NCBI RefSeq assembly: GCF_014203015.1
Contig: NZ_JACHIB010000007.1
Location: forward strand, 63,634 to 127,633
Length of the DNA stretch: 64,000 nucleotides
DNA from: Castellaniella defragrans
Lineage (GTDB): Bacteria > Pseudomonadota > Gammaproteobacteria > Burkholderiales > Burkholderiaceae_B
Reading direction: 5' to 3'
Each line of letters begins with the position of its first letter. Positions within the stretch are counted from its first letter, which is position 1. The translations under genes and the position numbers were made by a program. The notes beneath the pieces were generated by a model. It did no database searches and had not been told where the DNA came from. It saw only the letters and a list, made by a program, of their open reading frames with translations. Positions 43,301 to 51,516 of the stretch are shown here, piece by piece.

Positions 43301-43477
43301 GGCGCCGGGGTGGAGATGCGCCGCCCCCTGGGGCTGACGATCTTCGGCGGCCTGTTGGTCAGCCAGGTGCTGACGCTCTACACTACGCCCGTCGTCTACC
43401 TCAGCCTGGATCGCCTGCGTGGATCCCGCCGCCGCATCCCCCCATCGCCGCAACAGGAGCCTGCCCCCCATGGCTGA
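40367..43477 (+). CDS. mdtC: RND efflux permease MdtC
   Basis: 1036 residues, second HAE1 pump of the operon, starting one base after the mdtB stop. It begins [46 protein letters not shown] and has [17 protein letters not shown]. It is parallel to, but clearly different from, mdtB, as expected for a two-permease system. The 3' end overlaps the outer-membrane channel gene by 8 bp. Confidence 0.94.
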   Translation: [1036 protein letters not shown]

Positions 43478-45047
43478 TCGCGCGTTCCCGCCTTCCGCCG
43501 CGGATTCCGCCGCGCGGCCCGCGAGTCCGCGCCGCCCGCCGCGCCGCGCCGCGCGGGCGCTGCTGATCGCCGCGGCGGCCCTGGTCCTGTCGGCCTGCGC
43601 CGTCGGCCCCGACTACCGGCGCCCCGCCCAGGATCTCGGCGCGGCCTATGCCCACGCGCCCGAGGGCCGCTGGATCCGGGCCGACGCGGCGCCGCGCGAG
43701 CTGCCCGCCGACTGGTGGACCCTGTTCGGCGACGCGGTGCTGGACGATCTGATGGACCGCATGCCACGGGGGAACCTGGACCTGGCCAAGGCCGAGGCCG
43801 AGTTCCGCGAGGCCCGCGCCGCGCTGGATTCGGCGCGCGCCGGCCTGTTCCCGACGCTGGACGCGTCGGGCGCCATGAGCCGGGCGGGGCAGGGCGCGGC
43901 CGGGTCGGGCAGTGCCGGCAACACCTACAACCTGTCGGCCACCGCCAGCTGGGAAGTCGATCTGTGGGGCCGCGTGCGGCGCGGGGTCGAGGCCGCCCGC
44001 GCCGGCGAGCAGGCCAGCGCCGCGGACCTGGATGCCATGCGCCTGAGCCTGCGGTTCGCCCTGGCGCAGGCCTATTTCGGCGTGCGCGCCAGCCAGCTGC
44101 AGGACGCCCTGCTGGCCCGCACGCTGGACGAATACGCCCGCGCGCTGGAGATGACGCGCAACCGCCTGGCGGCGGGCGTGGTGTCGCCGGCCGACGTGGC
44201 GGCGGCCTCCGCGCAGCTGGACCAGGCCCGCGCCCAGCGCATCCGCCTGGGCTGGCAGCGCGAGCAGCAGATCCACGCCATCGCGGTGCTGCTGGGCCAG
44301 GCGCCGGCGAGCTTCCGCCTGGCCGGGGGCGCCGTGCTGCCGACGGTGCCCGAGGTGCCGGTGGGCGTGCCTTCAGCCCTGCTGCTGCGGCGCCCCGACG
44401 TGGCCGGCGCCGAGCGGCGCGTGGCGCAGGCCAATGCGCGCATCGGCGTGGCGCAGGCCGCCTGGTTTCCCGACCTGACCCTGAGCGCCCAGGGCGGCTA
44501 CCGGGCGGCGGAGTTCGCTTCGTGGATCACGGCGCCCGCCCGTTTCTGGACCCTGGGACCCAGCCTGGCGCTGAGCCTGTTCGACGGCGGCGCGCGCGCC
44601 GCCGCCGTGGAGTCCGCCCGGGCGGCCTACGACATCCAGGCGGCCACCTATCGCAAGACCGTGCTGGATGCCCTGCGCGAGGTCGAGGACCTCCTGGTGC
44701 AGTCGCAGGCGCTGGCCGAGGAGCAGGCCGCGCGGGACCGCGCGCTGGCCGCGGCGCGCGAGACCCTGCGCCAGGTCACCAACCAGTACCAGGCCGGCCT
44801 GGTGGACTACCTGAGCGTGGTCCAGGCGCAGGCCAGCGCGCTGAGCGCCGAGCAGACCGCGCTGGACGTGCGCTCCGAGCGCCTGACGGCCTCGGCGCAG
44901 CTGATCGCCGCCCTGGGCGGGGGGTATTCGGTGGATGCGGCGGGCCCGGCCGCTTCGATCGATCCGGCGCCTTCGGCCACGCCGGCGGGCCCGGCGGATT
45001 CGGCGGTTTCGCGCGGTCCGGCGGGCCCGGCCGCCGCGGTCAACTGA
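43470..45047 (+). CDS. Outer-membrane efflux channel, NodT-type lipoprotein
   Basis: 525 residues. A long Arg/Pro-rich lead precedes a lipoprotein signal ending LSACAVGPDYRRP, the NodT/OprM hallmark. Two outer-membrane efflux repeats follow (about 100-300 and 310-490), including ADWWTLFGD and the PDLTLSAQGGY segment. ATG 43470 has AGGAG 12 nt upstream; an in-frame ATG at 43419 lies inside mdtC and is unlikely. It completes the tripartite pump. The last 8 bp overlap the convergent Nudix gene. Confidence 0.93.
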   Translation: MADRAFPPSAADSAARPASPRRPPRRAARALLIAAAALVLSACAVGPDYRRPAQDLGAAYAHAPEGRWIRADAAPRELPADWWTLFGDAVLDDLMDRMPRGNLDLAKAEAEFREARAALDSARAGLFPTLDASGAMSRAGQGAAGSGSAGNTYNLSATASWEVDLWGRVRRGVEAARAGEQASAADLDAMRLSLRFALAQAYFGVRASQLQDALLARTLDEYARALEMTRNRLAAGVVSPADVAAASAQLDQARAQRIRLGWQREQQIHAIAVLLGQAPASFRLAGGAVLPTVPEVPVGVPSALLLRRPDVAGAERRVAQANARIGVAQAAWFPDLTLSAQGGYRAAEFASWITAPARFWTLGPSLALSLFDGGARAAAVESARAAYDIQAATYRKTVLDALREVEDLLVQSQALAEEQAARDRALAAARETLRQVTNQYQAGLVDYLSVVQAQASALSAEQTALDVRSERLTASAQLIAALGGGYSVDAAGPAASIDPAPSATPAGPADSAVSRGPAGPAAAVN

Positions 45048-46035
45048 CCAGCCGGCCGCGGATCGCCGCGATCCCGTGCGCGCCGTGCAGGCGCGCCGTC
45101 TCCAGCGTGTCCAGCGACTGGCCGCCGATGGCGAAGACCGGCCGGCCGGCGGCGTCCGCCAGGGCGCGGAAGCGGTCCCAGCCCAGCGCCGGCAGGTCCG
45201 GGTGGCTGTCCGTGTCCAGCGCGTGTCCCAGCACCACGAAATCGGCCTGCAGCTGGCGCGCGCATTCGATGTCCTCCGCCGTGTGGGCGGACACCCCCAG
45301 CCAGCCCGGCGGGCGCGTGTCGTCCTGCAGGATGCGGGCCGCGTCGGCCGCCCGCAGCTGCACGCCGTCGGCCTCGGACCACCAGGCGGCCGGATGGACG
45401 CTGTTGACCAGGCAGCGGGCGCCGTGCTGGCGGCACAGGGCCAGGGCGGCCAGGAAGGCCTCGCGCAGCGAGTCCGGGTCGGCCTGCCAGTCCGGTTCGC
45501 GGAACTGCACCAGCCGCAGCCCGCGCAGCAGTTCCTGGCGCAGGTCGGCCAGCCAGCCGGAAAGCCGGTCGGGATGGCCGATCCGGCTGATGCGGTAGCG
45601 CGTGGGCAGGCGCAGCCAGCGCAGCGGCGGCGCGGCGGCCGGCAGCAGCGAGCCGCCGCCCGGGCCGATGGGGTGTTCGGATTCGTCCAGGCGGATCTCC
45701 CAGGGGTCCACCCAGTCCAGCGCCTGGTTCTCGCGGCCGTGGGGCTCGCCCTCCCAGGCGGTCACCTGGCAGAAGGCCAGCTCGACGATGGTCTTGGGGT
45801 ATTCGTGCACGTGCACGACCCAGGGATAGACGCGCGTGGCGCGGATGCCCAGCTCCTCGTCCAGCTCGCGCACCAGCGCCTGCTCGACGGTTTCGCCGGC
45901 CTCGATCTTGCCGCCGGGGAATTCCCACCAGCCGGGCCAGGCCTTGCCTTCCGGGCGCTGGCCCAGCAGCAGCCGGCCCCGGGCATCGATGATCAGGCCG
46001 GCGGCCACGCGGATGTAGGGTTTGGAGTCAGTCAT
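45040..46035 (-). CDS. Nudix hydrolase fused to a ThiE-like domain
   Basis: 331 residues. The N-terminal MutT domain (about 1-135) has a complete Nudix box, G-x5-E-x7-REL-x-EELGI, within GKIEAGETVEQALVRELDEE. The C-terminal half (about 150-331) resembles thiamine-phosphate synthase (LVNSVHPAAWWSEADGVQL, VVLGHALDTDSHP, PVFAIGGQSLDTLETARLHGAHGIAAIRG). Such fusions occur in proteobacteria next to secretion or GTP-sanitising genes; likely MutT-type 8-oxo-dGTP clean-up, while the second domain's role is unknown. The ATPase gene lies 41 bp upstream on the same strand. Confidence 0.88.
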   Translation of the reverse strand: MTDSKPYIRVAAGLIIDARGRLLLGQRPEGKAWPGWWEFPGGKIEAGETVEQALVRELDEELGIRATRVYPWVVHVHEYPKTIVELAFCQVTAWEGEPHGRENQALDWVDPWEIRLDESEHPIGPGGGSLLPAAAPPLRWLRLPTRYRISRIGHPDRLSGWLADLRQELLRGLRLVQFREPDWQADPDSLREAFLAALALCRQHGARCLVNSVHPAAWWSEADGVQLRAADAARILQDDTRPPGWLGVSAHTAEDIECARQLQADFVVLGHALDTDSHPDLPALGWDRFRALADAAGRPVFAIGGQSLDTLETARLHGAHGIAAIRGRLVS

Positions 46036-46076
46036 GGCGGATCGGGAACGATGCGGAGCGGGGGGGAAACGGGGCC

Positions 46077-46955
46077 TCAGACATGGCGGGCCGCCCAGTC
46101 GCGCGCGAACTGGCGCGCCACCCGCCCGGACCGCGAGCCGCGTTCCAGCGCCCATTGCAGGGCCTCGGTGCGCGCTTCGCGGACCTGGGCCTCGCCGCAG
46201 CCGTGGACCCGCAGCCAGTGGCCGACGATGTCCAGGTAGTCGTCCTGGGCGAAGGGATAGAACGACAGCCACAGGCCGAAGCGTTCCGACAGGGAGATCT
46301 TTTCCTCGACGGTTTCCCCGGGGTGGATCTCGCCGTCGGGCTGGTGCTGGGCTTCCAGGTTCTCGTGCATGTATTCCGGCATCAGGTGGCGCCGGTTCGA
46401 GGTGGCGTAGATCAGCAGATTGTCGCCCGGCGAGGCGACCGAGCCGTCCAGCGCCGATTTCAGCGCCTTGTAGCCGGCTTCGCCTTCCTCGAAGGACAGG
46501 TCGTCGCAGAACACGATGTAGCGTTCCGGGCGGCCGTGGATGAGCTCGATGATCTCGCCCAGGTCTCCCAGGTCGGACTTGTCGATCTCGATCAGGCGCA
46601 GGCCCCGGTCCGAGTGCGCGTCGAGCAGCGCCCGCACCAGCGAACTCTTGCCCGTGCCGCGCGCGCCGGTCATCAGGACGTTGTTGGCCGGCCTGCCGTC
46701 CAGGAAGGCCAGCGTGTTGCGTTCGAGGACGGCCTTCTGCCGGTCGACGTGGCGCAGGTCGTCCAGGTGGATGGGAGCGATGCGGCGCACGGCTTCGAGC
46801 CAGCCGCGCGCGCCCCGGCGCTGCCAGCGGTAGGCGCGGGCCGTCCAGTCGATGGCGGGCGGCGCGGGCGGCAGCCAGGCTTCCAGCTGGGCCAGCACGC
46901 CCATCGCCCGGTCCATCAGCGCCTGCAATCGATCGTCTGCCACGGAATCTGCCAC
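46077..46955 (-). CDS. DUF815 family AAA ATPase
   Basis: 292 residues with Walker A GARGTGKSSLVRALL, Walker B-like YIVFCDDLSFEE and sensor YATSNRRHLMPEYM. The DUF815 family is widespread beside mutT-type genes and its target is not established. GTG 46955 is preceded by GAGGAG, a strong ribosome-binding site; the longer in-frame start at 47030 lies in the divergent promoter and is rejected. Probably co-transcribed with the downstream Nudix gene. Confidence 0.88.
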   Translation of the reverse strand: MADSVADDRLQALMDRAMGVLAQLEAWLPPAPPAIDWTARAYRWQRRGARGWLEAVRRIAPIHLDDLRHVDRQKAVLERNTLAFLDGRPANNVLMTGARGTGKSSLVRALLDAHSDRGLRLIEIDKSDLGDLGEIIELIHGRPERYIVFCDDLSFEEGEAGYKALKSALDGSVASPGDNLLIYATSNRRHLMPEYMHENLEAQHQPDGEIHPGETVEEKISLSERFGLWLSFYPFAQDDYLDIVGHWLRVHGCGEAQVREARTEALQWALERGSRSGRVARQFARDWAARHV

Positions 46956-46983
46956 GGAATTCTCCTCGATGTGATGCGGAAAG

Positions 46984-46989
46984 TATAAT
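46984..46989 (+). promoter_or_regulatory. -10 element for ispB
   Basis: TATAAT 52 bp upstream of ispB; on the opposite strand the overlapping TATACT could serve the ATPase gene. No clear -35 in either direction. Confidence 0.45.
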
Positions 46990-47041
46990 CTGGCTCTTTG
47001 CGGCCGCTTCCGGCGGGCGCCCCTCAGCATCCGGGTCCGTC

Positions 47042-48007
47042 TTGAACTTCTCAGAACTGTTCGCTCCCATCGTGTCCGACATGCGGGCGGTCGACGCCGT
47101 CATCCGCGCCCGCCTGGATTCCGAAGTCGTCCTGATCCGCACCATCGGCGATTACATCGTCGGCGCCGGCGGCAAGCGCATGCGCCCGGCCATGGTGCTG
47201 CTGGTGGCGGGGGCGCTGGGCTACCGGGGCGACAACCACCACCGCCTCGCCGCCGTGGTGGAATTCATCCACACCGCCACCCTGCTGCACGACGACGTGG
47301 TGGACGAGTCCGACATGCGCCGCGGCCGCCAGACGGCCAACGCCGTGTTCGGCAACGCCGCCAGCGTGCTGGTGGGCGACTACCTGTATTCGCGCTCCTT
47401 CGAGATGATGGTCGAATCCGACTCCATGGCCGCCATGGCGGTGCTGTCGGCGGCCACCACCATCATCGCCGAGGGCGAGGTCCTGCAACTGCTGAACGTG
47501 CACGATCCGGACGTGTCCCTGGACCGCTACCTGCAGGTCGTGCGCTACAAGACCGCCAAGCTGTTCGAGGCCGCCGCCCAGGTGGGGGCCATCATTTCGC
47601 GCGCCACGCCGGAGCAGGAAGCCGCGGCCGCCGCCTACGGCCGGCACATCGGCACGGCCTTCCAGCTGATCGACGACGTGCTGGACTACAGCGGCGACGT
47701 CCAGGCCCTGGGCAAGAACGTGGGCGACGACCTGCGCGAAGGCAAGCCCACCCTGCCGCTGATCCGGGTCCTGGAAACCGGCACGCCCGAGCAGCGCGCC
47801 CTGATCCGCGGCGCCATCGAGACCGGCGACGCCGACTTCGAGGCCGTGGCGCGCGCCATCCACGCCACCGACGCGCTCGACTACACCCGCCAGGCGGCCC
47901 GCGCCGAGGCCGATCTGGCCCGCGAGGCGCTGTCGGCCTTCCCGGATTCCGTTTATCGGGAAACTCTGCTAAAATTCTGTGCTTTCGCGGTCGAGCGTGA
48001 TCGCTGA
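47042..48007 (+). CDS. ispB: Octaprenyl diphosphate synthase
   Basis: Makes the ubiquinone side chain. The 321 residues contain both aspartate-rich motifs, LLHDDVVDESD and LIDDVLDYSG, and GGKRMRPAMVLL. The start appears to be TTG 47042, because it gives the family-typical N-terminus and the first downstream ATG would remove the first helix. It belongs functionally with ubiE, ubiJ and ubiB at 5-10 kb. Confidence 0.95.
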   Translation: MNFSELFAPIVSDMRAVDAVIRARLDSEVVLIRTIGDYIVGAGGKRMRPAMVLLVAGALGYRGDNHHRLAAVVEFIHTATLLHDDVVDESDMRRGRQTANAVFGNAASVLVGDYLYSRSFEMMVESDSMAAMAVLSAATTIIAEGEVLQLLNVHDPDVSLDRYLQVVRYKTAKLFEAAAQVGAIISRATPEQEAAAAAYGRHIGTAFQLIDDVLDYSGDVQALGKNVGDDLREGKPTLPLIRVLETGTPEQRALIRGAIETGDADFEAVARAIHATDALDYTRQAARAEADLAREALSAFPDSVYRETLLKFCAFAVERDR

Positions 48008-48106
48008 AAAATTTCCCGCTGGCGGGGCTTGCCGGTTGATCTTCATCCGGCCGGGGCCTGAAATATGGTCTTCCATGAACTTCATGGGCCCGCCTGGCAG
48101 CACCGT

Positions 48107-48183
48107 CGGGGTGTAGCTCAGCCTGGTAGAGTACTACGTTCGGGACGTAGGAGTCGCATGTTCGAATCATGTCACCCCGACCA
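48107..48183 (+). tRNA. tRNA-Pro (anticodon CGG)
   Basis: 77 nt with an encoded CCA. Acceptor stem CGGGGTG pairs with CACCCCG, the anticodon stem CTACG/CGTAG encloses loop TTCGGGA (anticodon CGG, reads CCG), and TTCGAAT lies in the T loop. It sits about 100 bp after ispB. Confidence 0.97.
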
Positions 48184-48195
48184 CCATTTCCTCAG

Positions 48196-48228
48196 AAACG
48201 CACGGCCGAAAGCCGTGCGTTTTTGTTT
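48196..48228 (+). terminator. Rho-independent terminator after tRNA-Pro
   Basis: AAACGCACGGC and GCCGTGCGTTT arms around CGAAA, followed by TTGTTT; starts 13 bp after the tRNA. Confidence 0.9.
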
Positions 48229-48387
48229 ATGCGGCGGGCGGGATGCGTCTGCCGCGTGGCCTTCCGGCAGGTCCGTCCGGCGGGCCCGTCCAACAGGTCC
48301 ATCCACCCGGTTCGGCCGGATTCCCCATCGAGTATTCAGGGTTTCCCCCAAGGCCGAACGCATTGAAACGTTTTACCTTTTCCCAAG

Positions 48388-48397
48388 TTGTATACTA
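48388..48397 (+). promoter_or_regulatory. Promoter/operator of the ABC importer operon
   Basis: TTGTATACTA includes a -10-like TATACT and matches TTGCATACTA in the gntR promoter region except at one base. The remainder of the 275-bp gap after the tRNA terminator shows no gene. Confidence 0.45.
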
Positions 48398-48503
48398 GAA
48401 TTCAATCCAAGAAGAGACGCCGGCGATGGGCGGATTTCGGCCTGGACCGATCCGTTGCCATCCTTTCATCAAATGGCGGGGTACTGCCCCGGGAGACAAA
48501 GAA

Positions 48504-49358
48504 ATGACTCGAGTTTCGGTGCACAAGATCTGGAGTACGGCCCGGCGGTATTCGCTGGCGGCCTGCGTCGGCCTGGCGATGAGCCCCATGGCCGTTCATG
48601 CGGCGGACGTGCCCGTGCCCGCGGACAGCCCCAGGATTCAGGCGATCCAGAAGGCAGGCGTGCTGCGGGTGGGCGTGCTGTCGAATCCGCCCTGGCTGGT
48701 GGAAAACACCCGCGGCGGCGATGAAGTCTGGTCGGGCCCCGCCTGGCTCCTGTCCAAGGAATACGCCAGGCTCCTGGGCGTGAAGCTGCAGCCCGTGCTG
48801 GTGTCGCACGAGACCAAGGTGCCCGTGCTGGCGTCGAACCAGGTGGACATGACGATCTCCCCGCTGTCGGTGACGCCGGCCCGGCAAAAGGTCGTGGATT
48901 TCGTCACCTACTCCAAGACCAGCCTGTGCGTCTTCGGCCGGGCCGACAATCCCAAGGTGGCCAATGCGAAATCCGTGGACGATTTCGACAAGCCCGAAGT
49001 CACCGTGGCCTATCTGACGGGCGGCGGCGAGGAAGCCTGGGTCAAGACCCGCTTTCCGCATGCGAACCTGCGGGGCGTGACCAGCGGGGTCGCCGCGCCG
49101 GTCGAGGAAATCATGGCGCGGCGTGCCGACGTGACGCCCATCAACCGCATTCCCTGGATCGCATTGAACAAGAAGGTGAAAGGACTGAAGGCGCTGCCGG
49201 AAGGAAACAACTGCCAGGACAGCACGGAGATGGCGTCCGACATCGGCCTGGCGATCGACAAGAACCAGCCCGAATTCCTGGCCTGGCTGACTGCGGTCAA
49301 GGATCGCATGCAGGCCCAGCTGGCCGCCGAGGAAGCCGCTTCCATCGAAAAGATGTAA
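48504..49358 (+). CDS. ABC transporter substrate-binding protein, family 3
   Basis: 284 residues. Signal peptide (about 1-35, cleavage near VHAAD) and an SBP_bac_3 domain: AGVLRVGVLSNPPWLVEN, then VDMTISPLSVTPARQKVVDF. This family normally binds amino acids or related small acids. ATG 48504 is preceded by GGGAG; the open frame begins earlier at 48426. It heads a four-gene importer operon. Given the linked sugar-acid enzymes, the ligand may be a non-amino-acid carboxylate, but the sequence does not show it. Confidence 0.92.
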   Translation: MTRVSVHKIWSTARRYSLAACVGLAMSPMAVHAADVPVPADSPRIQAIQKAGVLRVGVLSNPPWLVENTRGGDEVWSGPAWLLSKEYARLLGVKLQPVLVSHETKVPVLASNQVDMTISPLSVTPARQKVVDFVTYSKTSLCVFGRADNPKVANAKSVDDFDKPEVTVAYLTGGGEEAWVKTRFPHANLRGVTSGVAAPVEEIMARRADVTPINRIPWIALNKKVKGLKALPEGNNCQDSTEMASDIGLAIDKNQPEFLAWLTAVKDRMQAQLAAEEAASIEKM

Positions 49359-49370
49359 GACGGCGGCGGC

Positions 49371-50036
49371 ATGGAGTTCGATTTCAGCCCGGTATTCGAC
49401 AGCGCCGGCTTTTTGCTCCGGGGCGTCGGCGTCACGGTCCTGCTGTCGCTGCTGTCCGTGCTGGGCGGCGCGATACTGGGCCTGGCGGTTGGCCTGGGGC
49501 GCTGCTACGGCCCCAGGTGGCTCGCCATCCTGCTGACGTTCTACATCGATACGATGCGGGCGATTCCCGTGCTGGTGCTGCTGGTGTGGGTGTATTTCGC
49601 CTTCCCCATTCTCAGCGGCGCGAGCCTGCCGCCGTTCTGGGCCGCCTTGGCCGCGCTGTCGTTCCACCTGGCGGCCTACGTGGCGGAAATCCTGCGGGCG
49701 GGGATCCAGTCCGTCCGGCCGGGGCAGACCCTCGCCGGCCTGGCGCTGGGCATGTCCACAGCCCAGCTGGTGCGCAAGATCGTCCTGCCCCAGGCCTTCG
49801 TGCGCCTGTTGCCCGATTTCGGCTCGATCATTTCCCGCACGATCAAGGACACCGCCATCGCCACGGTGATCGCCGTACCGGAACTCATGCGCAGCGCGGA
49901 TACGATCGCCACCCAGAGCTACCGGCCCATCGAAGTGTTCACGGGGGCCCTGGTCATCTATTTCATTCTCATCTTCCCCGTTACGCGCGTAGTGGACATG
50001 TTCTACCGGCGCGTGGCGCATCTGGGCCGATCATGA
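49371..50036 (+). CDS. ABC transporter permease (HisM-type), first
   Basis: 221 residues, about five membrane helices with the permease signature EILRAGIQSVRPGQTLAGLALGMS. Twelve bp after the binding-protein gene and overlapping the next permease by 4 bp (ATGA). It forms the membrane channel with the second permease. Confidence 0.92.
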   Translation: MEFDFSPVFDSAGFLLRGVGVTVLLSLLSVLGGAILGLAVGLGRCYGPRWLAILLTFYIDTMRAIPVLVLLVWVYFAFPILSGASLPPFWAALAALSFHLAAYVAEILRAGIQSVRPGQTLAGLALGMSTAQLVRKIVLPQAFVRLLPDFGSIISRTIKDTAIATVIAVPELMRSADTIATQSYRPIEVFTGALVIYFILIFPVTRVVDMFYRRVAHLGRS

Positions 50037-50692
50037 ATCTGGACTGGTCTGTCGTCACGAGCCACTGGCAGTTGCTGGCGCATGGGGTGCTGCTGACGGT
50101 CATGCTGACCTTCTTCACCATGCTGATCGCCGTGCCGGGCGGAATCCTGCTGGCTTCGATGCGCCTGTCGAGGTTCCGCGTGCTGTCCGCGGGCAGCGCC
50201 TGCTTCGTCGAATTTTTCCGCAATGTGCCCATCATCCTGGTGGTGTACTGGGCGTTCTACGTCATGCCGGTGCTGTCGGGGCTGTCCCTGTCCCCCTTCA
50301 TGACCGGCCTGGTGGCGCTGGCCCTGAACAATTCGGCCTACAACTCGGAAACGTTTCGCGGCGGGATCAATTCGATTCGCAAGGGCCAGCGCGAAGCCGG
50401 CCTCGCGTTGGGGATGAGCGGGGCGCAGACCTTCTTCAAGGTGGTGCTGCCCCAGGCGTGGCGGCGGGTGCTGCCCGTGCTGGCCAGCGGCTGGGTCTCG
50501 CTCTTCAAGGACACGTCGCTGGTGTCGGTGATCGCGGTGGGCGAGCTGGCCTATACGGCCCTGCAGATCCGCTCCCAGACCTTCCGCGTGATGGAGATGC
50601 TGACCGCCATGGCGGCCATCTACTGGCTGCTGGGCTATCCGCAGGCCAAGCTGGTCGATTGGATCAACAGGAAATACGGAGTCAAGGAATGA
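50033..50692 (+). CDS. ABC transporter permease (HisM-type), second
   Basis: 219 residues; EFFRNVPIILVVYWAFYV and ETFRGGINSIRKGQREAGLALGMSGAQTFFKVVLPQA are the typical HisM-family motifs. ATG overlaps the upstream stop, and its own stop overlaps the ATPase start (ATGA), so the operon is tightly coupled. Confidence 0.92.
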   Translation: MNLDWSVVTSHWQLLAHGVLLTVMLTFFTMLIAVPGGILLASMRLSRFRVLSAGSACFVEFFRNVPIILVVYWAFYVMPVLSGLSLSPFMTGLVALALNNSAYNSETFRGGINSIRKGQREAGLALGMSGAQTFFKVVLPQAWRRVLPVLASGWVSLFKDTSLVSVIAVGELAYTALQIRSQTFRVMEMLTAMAAIYWLLGYPQAKLVDWINRKYGVKE

Positions 50693-51474
50693 GCCTGGTC
50701 GATGGCGGCACGCCCGAACGCAAGGGAGCGGACAAGCCCCCCATGCTGGTGTACGAAAATGTGCGGAAATTCTATGGTTCGTTCGAGGCGTTGAAAGGCG
50801 TGTCGCTGCAGGTGAACCGCGGCGAGGTCATGTGCCTGATCGGTCCGTCCGGCTCGGGCAAGTCCACCCTGCTGCGCTGCACCAACGGGCTCGAACTCAT
50901 CGACGACGGCCGCATCGTTTTCGAGGGCGCGGCACTGTCCAAGGACCCGAAATCCCTGCGCGCCGTCCGGCAGCGCATGGGCATGGTGTTCCAGAGCTTC
51001 GAGCTGTTCCCGCACAAGACGGCCATCCAGAACATCACGATGGGGCCGATGACGGTCCTGGGCATGTCCGAAGAAGCGGCCACCCGGCGGGCGATGGCGC
51101 TGCTGGAAAAGGTGGGGCTGGCCAGCAAGGCCGACAGCTATCCCAGCAACCTGTCGGGCGGCCAGCAGCAGCGGGTCGCCATTGCGCGCGCCCTGGCCAT
51201 GGAGCCCGACGTGATGCTGTTCGACGAGCCGACTTCCGCCCTGGATCCGGAGACCGTCGGCGAGGTCCTCAACGTCATGAAGAAACTGGCCCACGAGGGG
51301 ATGACCATGATCGTGGTGACCCATGAGATGACGTTCGCGCGCCGGGTGGCCAACTGGGTCGTGGTGTTCGAGGCCGGCGCCGTCCTGGAGCAGGGGCCTC
51401 CGGAGCAGATTTTCGGCGCTCCGCATCAGCCGCGGACGCGCGATTTCCTCAGCCATCTGGGCTGGAGCGGCTGA
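50689..51474 (+). CDS. ABC transporter ATP-binding protein (GlnQ/HisP-type)
   Basis: 261 residues with Walker [11 protein letters not shown]-loop [11 protein letters not shown], signature [15 protein letters not shown], Walker [13 protein letters not shown] and switch His in VVTHEM. It powers the importer. It ends at a hairpin that separates it from the convergent gntR gene. Confidence 0.94.
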   Translation: MSLVDGGTPERKGADKPPMLVYENVRKFYGSFEALKGVSLQVNRGEVMCLIGPSGSGKSTLLRCTNGLELIDDGRIVFEGAALSKDPKSLRAVRQRMGMVFQSFELFPHKTAIQNITMGPMTVLGMSEEAATRRAMALLEKVGLASKADSYPSNLSGGQQQRVAIARALAMEPDVMLFDEPTSALDPETVGEVLNVMKKLAHEGMTMIVVTHEMTFARRVANWVVVFEAGAVLEQGPPEQIFGAPHQPRTRDFLSHLGWSG

Positions 51475-51475
51475 T

Positions 51476-51495
51476 CCTGGCGGGGGACCGCCAGG
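51476..51495. terminator. Hairpin between convergent ABC ATPase and gntR
   Basis: CCTGGCGG-GGGA-CCGCCAGG, perfect 8-bp arms, immediately after the ATPase stop. Confidence 0.6.
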
Positions 51496-51516
51496 GGCCG
51501 CGCCGTGCGTGTCCGC

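Noticed and set aside
36946-43471. Very long minus-strand frames across mdtB and mdtC
   Set aside because: Mirror-strand frames of RND pump genes, low complexity, no ribosome-binding sites or motifs.
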